From: Planctomycetia bacterium
GTDB lineage: Bacteria > Planctomycetota > UBA1135 > GCA-002686595
Direction: 5' to 3'
Assembly (NCBI GenBank): GCA_005778045.1
Contig: SXKQ01000190.1
Location: forward strand, 1-18,226
Length of the DNA stretch: 18,226 nucleotides
Under the pieces are notes generated by a model. That model was not told the origin of the DNA and made no database searches. It was given only the letters and a program-made list of their open reading frames with translations. Positions 7,217 to 14,078 of this stretch are shown here, piece after piece (positions within the stretch are counted from its first letter, which is position 1; every line of letters begins with the position of its first letter). Made by a program: the position numbers and the translations under genes.

Positions 7217-8052
7217 GACATGCCTCCTTCGCGGCGCTCTCCGGGTTCCCACATGCCGCGCCCGAGCGACAGTCCGCCGTCGACGACGAGGCACTCACCG
7301 TTCACGTAGGCGCTCGCGGGAGACAGCAGGTACAGCGAGTGCGCGGCCATTTCCTCGGCGCTGCCGAAGCGCCCGAGCGGGATCTGTTCCTCGATGCGGC
7401 GCTTGCGGCTTTCCTCAGGCCACAGATTGTTGGCCGCGCCCTCGCTCTGGAACGGACCCGGCGCGATAGCGTTGACGCGGATGCCATGGCGCGCCCACTC
7501 GACCGCGAGCGTGCGCGTCATCGCCAGCACGCCCGCCTTGGCGCTCGCCGAGTGCACCACTCCCGCCATGCCGGTCCAAGCGTAGGTCGCGACCACGTTG
7601 AGCACCTGCCCGCGGCCACGCGCGATCATCCCGCGGCCGAAGTAGCGCGTGCAGTAGAACGTGCCGTCGAGCACGATCCCGAGCACCGAGCGCCAGGCGC
7701 GCGCGGAGAGGCGCTCGGCGGGACAGACGAAGTTGCCAGCGGCGTTGTTGACGAGAATGTCGACGCCGCCGTGCTCGTCGAGCTCGAGCGCGAGACGCTC
7801 CACGTCCCCGGCCTCGCGCACGTCGAGCGTGCGCGACTCGACCTGCCACCCGCGCTGCGCCGCCTCGACGAGCAGCGGCGCGTGGTGCTGCTGGCTGCGC
7901 GACGCGACGATCACGCGCGCTCCGAGGGCGGCGAGGCCGCGCGAGATCTCGAGGCCCATGCCGGTGCCGCCGCCGGTGACGAGCGCCACTTGGCCGGAGA
8001 AGGTCGCAGGGGGCAGCCAGCGGGCCGCCGGAGGGGGAGGGAGGGTGCTCAC
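7213..8052 (-). CDS. SDR oxidoreductase, 2,4-dienoyl-CoA reductase (DECR) type
   Basis: A 279-residue Rossmann-fold reductase. The dinucleotide loop is TGGGTGMG (26-33), with SR at 51-52 fitting NADPH preference. NNAAGNF at 102-108 is typical of 2,4-dienoyl-CoA reductases. The usual SDR Tyr-xxx-Lys is replaced by Ser168-xxx-Lys172, with Tyr157 eleven residues before the serine. This is exactly the spacing of Tyr199, Ser210 and Lys214 in human mitochondrial DECR1. The likely role is NADPH-dependent reduction of a conjugated enoyl/dienoyl-CoA in unsaturated fatty-acid or related acyl-CoA breakdown. The exact substrate is inference. The start is GTG 8052 with only a weak Shine-Dalgarno, and a four-proline stretch (residues 5-8) follows it closely. 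The stop overlaps the murQ start, making a two-gene operon of apparently unrelated functions. Confidence 0.87.
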   Translation of the reverse strand: MSTLPPPPAARWLPPATFSGQVALVTGGGTGMGLEISRGLAALGARVIVASRSQQHHAPLLVEAAQRGWQVESRTLDVREAGDVERLALELDEHGGVDILVNNAAGNFVCPAERLSARAWRSVLGIVLDGTFYCTRYFGRGMIARGRGQVLNVVATYAWTGMAGVVHSASAKAGVLAMTRTLAVEWARHGIRVNAIAPGPFQSEGAANNLWPEESRKRRIEEQIPLGRFGSAEEMAAHSLYLLSPASAYVNGECLVVDGGLSLGRGMWEPGERREGGMS

Positions 8053-8128
8053 GCACGCCAGCCTGACGCCTGCGGCGCGGCGATCAAGGGCGAGCGCGGG
8101 CCGGGGCGAATCCGCCGGGTTTTCGCGG

Positions 8129-8162
8129 GCCGGCCCCGGAGGCGACGGAGCCCGGGGCCGGC
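8129..8162. repeat. 11-bp perfect inverted repeat in the SDR / membrane-protein divergent region
   Basis: GCCGGCCCCGG (8129-8139) and CCGGGGCCGGC (8152-8162) are exact reverse complements around a 12-nt spacer. The element lies in the 129-bp divergent region (8053-8181), immediately before a possible -10 (TAACAT, 8165-8170) of the plus-strand gene. It could be an operator, a hairpin in a leader or an intergenic repeat. The function is unknown. Confidence 0.6.
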
Positions 8163-8164
8163 GC

Positions 8165-8170
8165 TAACAT
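8165..8170 (+). promoter_or_regulatory. Possible -10 element for the small membrane protein gene
   Basis: TAACAT matches the conserved first, second, fifth and sixth positions of TATAAT. It lies 11 nt before ATG 8182, which would leave an almost leaderless transcript. No -35 hexamer is evident, and no Shine-Dalgarno is visible before the start. Confidence 0.25.
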
Positions 8171-8181
8171 CTTCAATTCCG

Positions 8182-8487
8182 ATGATCGATCCGATGTCCC
8201 CGCAGCCGGTTCAACCAGAGCCTTGGGCGCAGCGCTTCGAGCTGCAGTCCGCGGTGGCCTCGCTGCTGTGCACGCTGCTCGGGGTGTGGCTTTCGAGCAC
8301 GGAGTCCGGCGCGCCCATCGGCGCCTTTGCCCTGCGCGGCGCCTATGTCTGGGCCCTGATCTCGATCGCGCTCGGGATCCTGTTCGCCGTCCTGCGCGCG
8401 CGCAACGGAACCGGAGCCGCCTCGGGAATCGTCGCGCTCGTCCTCGGCGCCGCCACGTTCGCTTACCACCTCACGCTTCCGTCCTGA
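8182..8487 (+). CDS. Small hypothetical membrane protein
   Basis: A 101-residue protein I do not recognise. After a Pro/Gln-rich N-terminus it shows about three hydrophobic segments: roughly 24-38, 53-72 and 79-97. The loops between them are short, and RARNGTG lies between segments 2 and 3. The pattern resembles small integral membrane proteins of the DUF4190 or DUF3185 kind, but I cannot assign a family. A second in-frame ATG at 8194 is an alternative start. The PaaZ-type dehydrogenase begins 18 nt after its stop on the same strand, so cotranscription is likely. Real coding potential is supported by clean membrane segments and the tight spacing. Confidence 0.72.
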   Translation: MIDPMSPQPVQPEPWAQRFELQSAVASLLCTLLGVWLSSTESGAPIGAFALRGAYVWALISIALGILFAVLRARNGTGAASGIVALVLGAATFAYHLTLPS

Positions 8488-8505
8488 ACATCCCAAGAGC
8501 TCCCG

Positions 8506-10068
8506 ATGCAGAACCTCACGAGCCACGTCCAAGGTCGCTGGCACGCCGGCACCGGTGCGAGCGTCACGCTCTTCAATCCCACGAGCGAGGAGGCGCTGGC
8601 GCAGGCCTCGAGCGCCGGTATCGACTTCAAGGGCGTGCTCGAGTACGCGCGCGGGAAGGGCGGCCCCGCCTTGCGCGCCATGAACTACGCCCAGCGCGGC
8701 GCGATGCTCGACGCGCTCTCCAAGGCGATCCACGCGCACCGCGACGAGCTGATCGAGCTCTCGATCCAGAACGCGGGCACGCCGCGCAGCGACGCCAAGT
8801 TCGACATCGACGGCGCGATCGGCACGCTGGCCTTCTACGGCCGCCTCGGGCAGGAGCTCGGCGCGCGCACGTTTCTCTACGACGGCCCGGGCGTGCAGCT
8901 CGGACGCACGGCGCGCTTCTGGGGCGAGCACGTGCTCGTGGCGCGCCCCGGCGTCGCCGTGCACATCAACGCCTTCAACTTCCCGGCCTGGAACATGATG
9001 GAGAAGGCAGCCTGCGCGCTGCTCGCGGGCACGCCGGTGGTCGAGAAGCCGGGCACGCCGACGGCGCTCGTCGCGTGGCGCCTCGCGCAGCTGTGCATCG
9101 GCTGTGGCGCGCTCCCCGAAGGCGCGTTCCAGTTCATCGCGGGCTCGGTCGGCGACCTGCTCGACCACATGGGGCCGCAGGACAGCCTCGCGTTCACGGG
9201 TTCGAGCGGCACGGCGGCTCGCCTGCGCGGCCACGCGAATCTCGTGCGCCACAACGTGCGAGTGAACTTCGAGGCCGACTCGCTCAACGCGGCCGTGTTC
9301 GCGCCGGACGTCGAGGCGGGCAGCGACACGTTCAACTTGTTCGTCGCCAACGTCGCCCTCGACATGACACAGAAGTCAGGCCAGAAGTGCACCGCCGTGC
9401 GGCGTGTATTCGTGCCCAAGGAGCGCGTCGACGAGCTCACGGCCGAGATCGTCGCGGCCGCCAACGCGGTCAAGCTCGGTGATCCGTCGGACGCCGTGGT
9501 GCGCATGGGCCCGCTGGCGAGCGCGGACCAGTTGCGCGACGTGCGCGCCGGCATCGAGCGTCTCGCGAAGCACGCGCGGCTCGCGACCGGTGGGGCGGGT
9601 TCGATTCGCGAGCGCGGCTACTTCGTCGCGCCGACGGTGCTCGTCGCCAACGATGGCCGCAACCCGGCCTTCCACGCGGAGGAGGTGTTCGGCCCCTGCG
9701 CCACGATCCTCCCTTACTCGGGCGACGCCCACGAGGCGGCGGAGCTCGTCGCGCTCGGCGGCGGCAGCCTTGTGACGAGCGTGTACTCGAACGAGCAGGC
9801 GTTCCTCGAGACCGCGGGACTCGCCATCGGCGCGTGGTCCGGCCGCGTGTGGCTCGGCAACGACAAGATGGCCGAGCAGTCGCTCGCGCCGGGCATGGTG
9901 CTGCCCCAGATGATCCATGGCGGTCCCGGTCGCGCCGGCGGCGGCGAGGACCTCGGCGGCCTGCGCGGCCTCCCGTTCTACCTCCAGCGCGTCGCGCTGC
10001 AGGGCTTCAAGGGCGTGATCGCGCCCGAGTCCATGTGCGTGTCGAAGAGCGCTGCGCCGACGGCCTGA
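8506..10068 (+). CDS. PaaZ/BoxD-type CoA-semialdehyde dehydrogenase (aldehyde dehydrogenase family), no MaoC domain
   Basis: A 520-residue aldehyde dehydrogenase that closely follows the N-terminal dehydrogenase domain of E. coli PaaZ along its whole length. Shared landmarks are KGxPALRAM, GVAVHINAFNFP, TFTGS/AFTGSS, EADSLN, KxGQKCTA and the final HGGPGRAGGGE(D/E)LGGLR. Catalytic residues are N158, K181, E256 and C295, and E256 and C295 have the same numbers as in E. coli PaaZ. The chain stops where PaaZ would continue into its MaoC oxepin-CoA hydrolase domain. Without it the protein resembles BoxD (3,4-dehydroadipyl-CoA semialdehyde dehydrogenase of aerobic benzoyl-CoA degradation) or a split PaaZ. 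No paa or box partner genes are in the window, so the substrate is open. It would oxidise a CoA-linked semialdehyde with NAD(P)+ in the cytoplasm. Confidence 0.88.
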   Translation: MQNLTSHVQGRWHAGTGASVTLFNPTSEEALAQASSAGIDFKGVLEYARGKGGPALRAMNYAQRGAMLDALSKAIHAHRDELIELSIQNAGTPRSDAKFDIDGAIGTLAFYGRLGQELGARTFLYDGPGVQLGRTARFWGEHVLVARPGVAVHINAFNFPAWNMMEKAACALLAGTPVVEKPGTPTALVAWRLAQLCIGCGALPEGAFQFIAGSVGDLLDHMGPQDSLAFTGSSGTAARLRGHANLVRHNVRVNFEADSLNAAVFAPDVEAGSDTFNLFVANVALDMTQKSGQKCTAVRRVFVPKERVDELTAEIVAAANAVKLGDPSDAVVRMGPLASADQLRDVRAGIERLAKHARLATGGAGSIRERGYFVAPTVLVANDGRNPAFHAEEVFGPCATILPYSGDAHEAAELVALGGGSLVTSVYSNEQAFLETAGLAIGAWSGRVWLGNDKMAEQSLAPGMVLPQMIHGGPGRAGGGEDLGGLRGLPFYLQRVALQGFKGVIAPESMCVSKSAAPTA

Positions 10069-10094
10069 CTCGCTGCGATCGCCCGAGCTGCACG

Positions 10095-10127
10095 AGCCGT
10101 CGCGTCCGGGCTCGCCCGGGCACGGCT
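10095..10127. terminator. Bidirectional terminator-like hairpin between convergent genes
   Basis: AGCCGT (10095-10100) pairs with ACGGCT (10122-10127). Inside, CCGGG (10106-10110) pairs with CCCGG (10115-10119) around a CTCG loop, and two more pairs (one of them wobble) extend this stem. A 3-nt bulge lies on the left arm. The hairpin sits 26 bp past the dehydrogenase stop and directly past the HEAT/ComEC stop on the other strand. No T-tract follows on either side. Confidence 0.5.
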
Positions 10128-10129
10128 GC

Positions 10130-11356
10130 TCACGAATTACTGGCCCGCGTCGCAGGCGTCCGCGGCCCATTGCCCGGCCGGTGGCGCGACGGATTCTGTT
10201 CCCACCACGTGAGCCAGGCGCGACTCGTGTCGCCCGGGTTCGCGCCGGTGAGATCCTTGAGCGCGTTGCGGACCTTGCGACTCTCGACCGCGACCGTCAT
10301 CTCGGACATACCGATCACGCGCACATCGAGCAGCGCGCCTTCGACGAGCGTGTTCACCTGCGGATCCGCGACAGCAGCGCCCTGCGCCACCTCGACATCG
10401 AAGTCCTGAATGAACGCGAACTGCTTTCCCACGAAGATGTGCGACGCCGGCGCCTTCCATGCGCCACCGCCGCCGGGCGCGCTCGCAAGCGCACCGAGTC
10501 GCGCGATGAGCGGCTCCACCGCTGCCGGATAGTTCATCGTGCCGAGCGCCTCGATCGCGTTCTCGCGCACAGCCGCGGCGCGCGAGCCGAGCGCGCGCAG
10601 CACCGGCAGCGTGACCGCCTCGTCGCGAGCGTCGCGCAACGCGAGAGCACACTCCCTGCGCACCTGCGCCGAGCCGTCGAGCACTGCGCGCGTGACGAGT
10701 GCCTTGACTTCGCTGCCCGCAGCGAGACGCCGCAGGCCGAGGGCGGCGAAGGCACGAATGCGCGGAGAGTGGGAGTCGAGGGAGCGCACGAGTGCAGCAT
10801 GGACCTGTTCCCGGTTCGACCTTTGGCCGAGCGCGAGGAGCGCGAGCTCCTGCAGCGAGCGCGGTGCAGAGGCTGCCTTGCGCACAGCGTCGAGCGGATC
10901 CGTCTCGTCCGCGCCGGGCACGGCCAACGCCTGCGGATAGGAGGCGAGCAGTGCGAGGGCCTGTGGCTGGTCCGGCTGAGAGTCGAGCGCGAGGTCGAGC
11001 TGCTGCAGGCTCTCCGCGAGCAGTCCCTCGCGCGCCAGCCAGTCCGCGTAGGGGACGCGCGTCGCCGTGTCACGGCGATCGACGTGGCGTTCGAGCTCGC
11101 GTGCCTTCGCGAGCACGACTCGTTCGAGCTCCGCGCGGGTCACTGCTCCCTGCTCGAGCCGCTGCCACTGCGTCCCGCGCTGGATCTCCCACCTGCCGTC
11201 TACGGCGCGCGCCTTGGCCCGTACGGTGCCACCCCCGCGCAGGTGGAGGATGCGGTTCAGCTCGGGCTCGTCCTGGGCCACGGACACGTTGGGCTGCGGG
11301 ACCTTCGACGGAGCCACGGTTGGAACGAGGAGCAGCGTGACGAGCAGCGGCAGCAT
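10130..11356 (-). other. Possible separate HEAT-repeat protein from an internal start in the ComEC frame
   Basis: Met830 of the long frame (ATG at 11356) is preceded by AAGAGAG about 7 nt upstream and begins MLPLLVTLLLVPTVAPSK, which looks like a secretion signal. From here a 408-residue protein would be made. It would contain the signal, a tetratricopeptide-like helical part (LLAESLQQLDLALDSQPDQ), HEAT-like repeats (SPRIRAFAALGLRRLA, SAQVRRECALALRDA, AAVRENAIEALGTM) and a C-terminal module ending in WLTWWEQN. The overall design resembles secreted HEAT proteins of Planctomycetota. If this start is used, two proteins share one frame: a long ComEC-HEAT and a short HEAT form. An upstream in-frame ATG at 11395 is a weaker alternative. 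Confidence 0.5.
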
Positions 11357-13843
11357 TTGGTGTCTCTCTTGGCCCCGAACGGACTCCCATTCCATACGCC
11401 CTCGCCGCGAGACGCGAGAGGGCCATGGCCCAAAACCGCGTGAGCGCTGTCTGCGACGGCGTCGTGGACTGCGGTCGCGAGGCCGAACTTCGAGGCGCAT
11501 GGGGCCGTCGCGGCTGGTGCTTCGCCACGGGATTCCCCTCCGGTCCAGCTCGCGCTCGACTCCGCCCGTGCCGGAGGTGCTGATCCAGACTTCGCGCGGC
11601 CGCGCGCGATCGAGCAGTGCCGTGGTCCACGGCCCCGGGTCGCCGTGGTGGGGCCACAGGAGCACATCGACGGGTCCGCGCAGCGCCTCGGCCTCGAGCT
11701 GGGCCTGCAGTCCCTGTTCGACGGCGTCGCCGTGGAGCTGGGCACGCCACGGCCCCAGGGACGCGAGCAACGTGCGGGAGCCCTCGTTGTCTTCGCTGTC
11801 GGATCCGCGGGCGAGCTGCCAGCGCTCGTGGCCGCTTGCTGCGAACTCGAGGACGCTGCCCGCGCCGCGTGGATCCGCGCCGCGCGCGCGCCGCAGCTCC
11901 ACGTCCTCCGGGATGGCTGCGCCGTACCACTCCAGGATGGGGTAGCGCCGCGACAGCCATGCGAGGGCCTCCGCATGGTCGCTGTCGGTGTGCGACAGCA
12001 CTACGGCGACATCCCGCACTTCGCGCGAAGCGAGCAGCGGCCCAAGCGCGGACGTCGCCACTCGCCCGCGGTCGCGCGAACCCGCATCGAAAATCCATGT
12101 GGGGCCCTGCGGGCCGTGCAGGACGACGCAGGTCCCGTGCCCGACGTCGAGCGCGTCGACGCTCCAGCCCCGGGGCCTTGCGACCCACGGCACGAGCAGC
12201 AGGCCCCAGAGCAGCAGCCCCAACCGCGCGCTCCTCGCCGCGAGCCCCGCTCGGAACCAGCCGACGGCCAGCAGCGCGGTCGCGAGCGCCAGCAAGGCTA
12301 GGGGCCGCGGTGGAAGCACGCAGGGCGTACCCGGTAGCGTGTCGGTGAACTCGAGCATGCCGATGAACCACTTCGCCGGCGCGTCGAACAGCGCTCCGGG
12401 CACGAGGGGCGGCACGAGGATCGCGATCCAGCCGACCACGAGCAGCCAAGTGACGAGGGGCGTCGTCAACGCAGTCGCCACGACCCCGATGGGGGCCCAC
12501 TCTCCGAAGGTCGACCAGCACAGGGGCAAAGTCGCGAGCACGGCGGCGAGGGAGGCGGCGAGGGCCGAGCGCGCGGAGCGCGAGACCACGCTCTCCAGCG
12601 CGCGACGTGCGGAGGTCGGACCGAGCTCGACTCGCACGGCCGCGCGCGGCAGGGTGCGTCGGATCGGTCCCGTGAGCAGCACCAGCCCGAGCGTTGCGAG
12701 GTACGAAAGCAGCAACGAGACGCTGAACAGTGCATCGAGGTCGAGAGCGGCCTCGACCAGCAGGGCAAGCGCCAGCAAGGACAGCGTGTCGACGCGTCGT
12801 GGCTCGCGATGCGCGCGCGCGCACAGGGGCGCGGCGAGCGTCAACGCGAGAGCCACCGCCGCGCGCCTGACGGGCGCGGCCCCACCCGTCACGGCCGCGA
12901 ACAGGGCGAGAGCCATGCCTGCGACGAGCACCAGCACGACTCGGCGCCGTCGACCGCCCCCGACGAAGGGCGCGATCAGCACCGCGGCGAGCAGGCTGAC
13001 GTGCATGCCGCTCACGGCGAGCACGTGGCGCATGCCCGTGTGCGAGAAAGTGTCCGCCAGTTCCGGCTCGAGCCGCTCGGTCGCTCCGTAGAGCAGTGCA
13101 TGCGCCAGAGCGCGCGGCTCTCCGGCGGCGAACTGACCGCAGCGTCGCGCCACACTCGCGCGCAGCTCGCCGACCCACGCCGTGCCGCGCTCCCAGACTG
13201 GGGCTGGAGCGATGCGTTCGACCTCGTCCGGCCGCGCGCTCCACAGGACGTGCGGACGCTCGTCGAAGGGAGCGTGGGGCGGCGGCACCGGGCCGCGCGC
13301 CTCGCGGCGTGGACGGTCGCTGGGAGTCACGCGAAGCCACTCTCCACCCGCCGCGCAGTCCCGCGTGAGCTCGAGCCAGATGGGCGGCTCCGCCGGTGGA
13401 TACAACTTGCCGAGCACGCCCCGGCGCGTGCCCCGCAGCGGCTCCCAGCGGCCCTCCAGAGATACCGGAGGTGCCACGCCCGCCTCGGCGACGACGCCGA
13501 GAGGTACCGGCGAGGCCATCTGTCCGCGCCAGCCGAGCGCGACAGACGCGAGAGCCAGAACGCAGAGGAGCGCGAGCCTTGCCGCCGCACGCAGCGCATG
13601 AGGCAGAGCGTCGTCTCCCGTCCTTCCTTCGCGTGTCGCGAACTCGAGCGCCAGCCATGCTCCTGCGGCGGTGGACACCGCACCCACGAGCACCAGCGGG
13701 GCCGGTCGCAGCGCTGCACCGAGCCACGCGCCGACCAGCACGGCGAGCGCAGCCCCCACGAGCGGTCGACGGGCCTGCAGCCGCAGCCCGCACTCACCCT
13801 CCGTCCCGCTCGTCACTGCCTCCGTCCCGCTCGTCACTGCCAC
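10130..13843 (-). CDS. comEC: ComEC/Rec2 DNA-uptake channel continuous in frame with a HEAT-repeat protein
   Basis: One 1237-codon frame. Residues 1-790 are ComEC/Rec2, the inner-membrane channel that takes up single-stranded DNA in transformation. N-terminal membrane segments lie at about 28-66 and 87-105, followed by an OB-like external region. The Competence domain has HALLYGA and RHVLAVSGMHVSLLA (272-286) with many helices to about 555. The metallo-beta-lactamase-like domain has DVGHG (566-570), DAG (586-588), SHTDSDH (617-623) and PHHG (731-734). An Arg-rich stretch (790-816) leads to Met830 and a hydrophobic segment, then a soluble region. That region has three to four HEAT-like repeats (about 990-1105) and a C-terminal module containing FVGKQFAFIQDFDVEVAQ. 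There is no stop between the halves. The start is GTG 13843; in-frame GTGs within a 21-bp duplication are alternatives. ComEC identity is strong; whether the product is truly fused is uncertain. Confidence 0.85.
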   Translation of the reverse strand: MAVTSGTEAVTSGTEGECGLRLQARRPLVGAALAVLVGAWLGAALRPAPLVLVGAVSTAAGAWLALEFATREGRTGDDALPHALRAAARLALLCVLALASVALGWRGQMASPVPLGVVAEAGVAPPVSLEGRWEPLRGTRRGVLGKLYPPAEPPIWLELTRDCAAGGEWLRVTPSDRPRREARGPVPPPHAPFDERPHVLWSARPDEVERIAPAPVWERGTAWVGELRASVARRCGQFAAGEPRALAHALLYGATERLEPELADTFSHTGMRHVLAVSGMHVSLLAAVLIAPFVGGGRRRRVVLVLVAGMALALFAAVTGGAAPVRRAAVALALTLAAPLCARAHREPRRVDTLSLLALALLVEAALDLDALFSVSLLLSYLATLGLVLLTGPIRRTLPRAAVRVELGPTSARRALESVVSRSARSALAASLAAVLATLPLCWSTFGEWAPIGVVATALTTPLVTWLLVVGWIAILVPPLVPGALFDAPAKWFIGMLEFTDTLPGTPCVLPPRPLALLALATALLAVGWFRAGLAARSARLGLLLWGLLLVPWVARPRGWSVDALDVGHGTCVVLHGPQGPTWIFDAGSRDRGRVATSALGPLLASREVRDVAVVLSHTDSDHAEALAWLSRRYPILEWYGAAIPEDVELRRARGADPRGAGSVLEFAASGHERWQLARGSDSEDNEGSRTLLASLGPWRAQLHGDAVEQGLQAQLEAEALRGPVDVLLWPHHGDPGPWTTALLDRARPREVWISTSGTGGVERELDRRGIPWRSTSRDGPMRLEVRPRDRSPRRRRRQRSRGFGPWPSRVSRRGRMEWESVRGQERHQMLPLLVTLLLVPTVAPSKVPQPNVSVAQDEPELNRILHLRGGGTVRAKARAVDGRWEIQRGTQWQRLEQGAVTRAELERVVLAKARELERHVDRRDTATRVPYADWLAREGLLAESLQQLDLALDSQPDQPQALALLASYPQALAVPGADETDPLDAVRKAASAPRSLQELALLALGQRSNREQVHAALVRSLDSHSPRIRAFAALGLRRLAAGSEVKALVTRAVLDGSAQVRRECALALRDARDEAVTLPVLRALGSRAAAVRENAIEALGTMNYPAAVEPLIARLGALASAPGGGGAWKAPASHIFVGKQFAFIQDFDVEVAQGAAVADPQVNTLVEGALLDVRVIGMSEMTVAVESRKVRNALKDLTGANPGDTSRAWLTWWEQNPSRHRPGNGPRTPATRASNS
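13798..13839. repeat. 21-bp tandem duplication at the 5' end of comEC
   Basis: Two identical adjacent 21-bp copies (13798-13818 and 13819-13839) encode AVTSGTE twice just after the annotated GTG. Each copy, read on the minus strand, contains a GTG codon and an ACGGAGG sequence. A degenerate third copy may begin at 13840. Because the unit is seven codons long, copy-number change would keep the frame. Confidence 0.85.
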
Positions 13844-14078
13844 GGTCCCTCTGTCGCGCGGGGGAGTCGCTGGTCGCGCCCCGAGTCTCGAACTTCCGCG
13901 GCGCTCAGCTCCCGTTGCCGTGCGTCCGCCCGGACTTCACCGCGCCCGCTCCACCGAGGCAGCTCTCGGTACGTGGCGGCGACTGCCCATCCGCCCGCTG
14001 GCGAACTCCGCGCCGGCGCCTCCGGGAAGGGCCGGGTGCAGCGGGAACTTCCTCGGCCAATTGCTAGGATTCGGACGC
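13844..14078. other. Divergent intergenic region comEC / coaD
   Basis: This 235-bp region separates divergent starts. It holds a candidate extended -10 for coaD at its right end and AGAGGG just before the comEC GTG. I see no other gene, RNA or repeat in it. Short palindromes such as GCGCCGGCGC at 14010-14019 are expected in this base composition. Confidence 0.45.
14062..14070 (+). promoter_or_regulatory. Possible extended -10 promoter of coaD
   Basis: TGCTAGGAT reads as TG-N-TAGGAT, an extended -10 matching four of six consensus positions. It ends 8 nt before ATG 14079, so transcription would begin at or within a few bases of the start codon (leaderless). The AGGA inside it could alternatively be a Shine-Dalgarno nine bases from the ATG. 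Confidence 0.3.

Noticed and set aside
8173..9482. Long alternative frames over the membrane-protein/PaaZ-type region, both strands
   Set aside because: No domain signal, and they conflict with the residue-for-residue PaaZ-like frame.
14010..14019. GCGCCGGCGC palindrome in the comEC-coaD region as an operator
   Set aside because: A 10-bp palindrome of this composition is expected by chance in about 70% GC DNA and has no supporting context.
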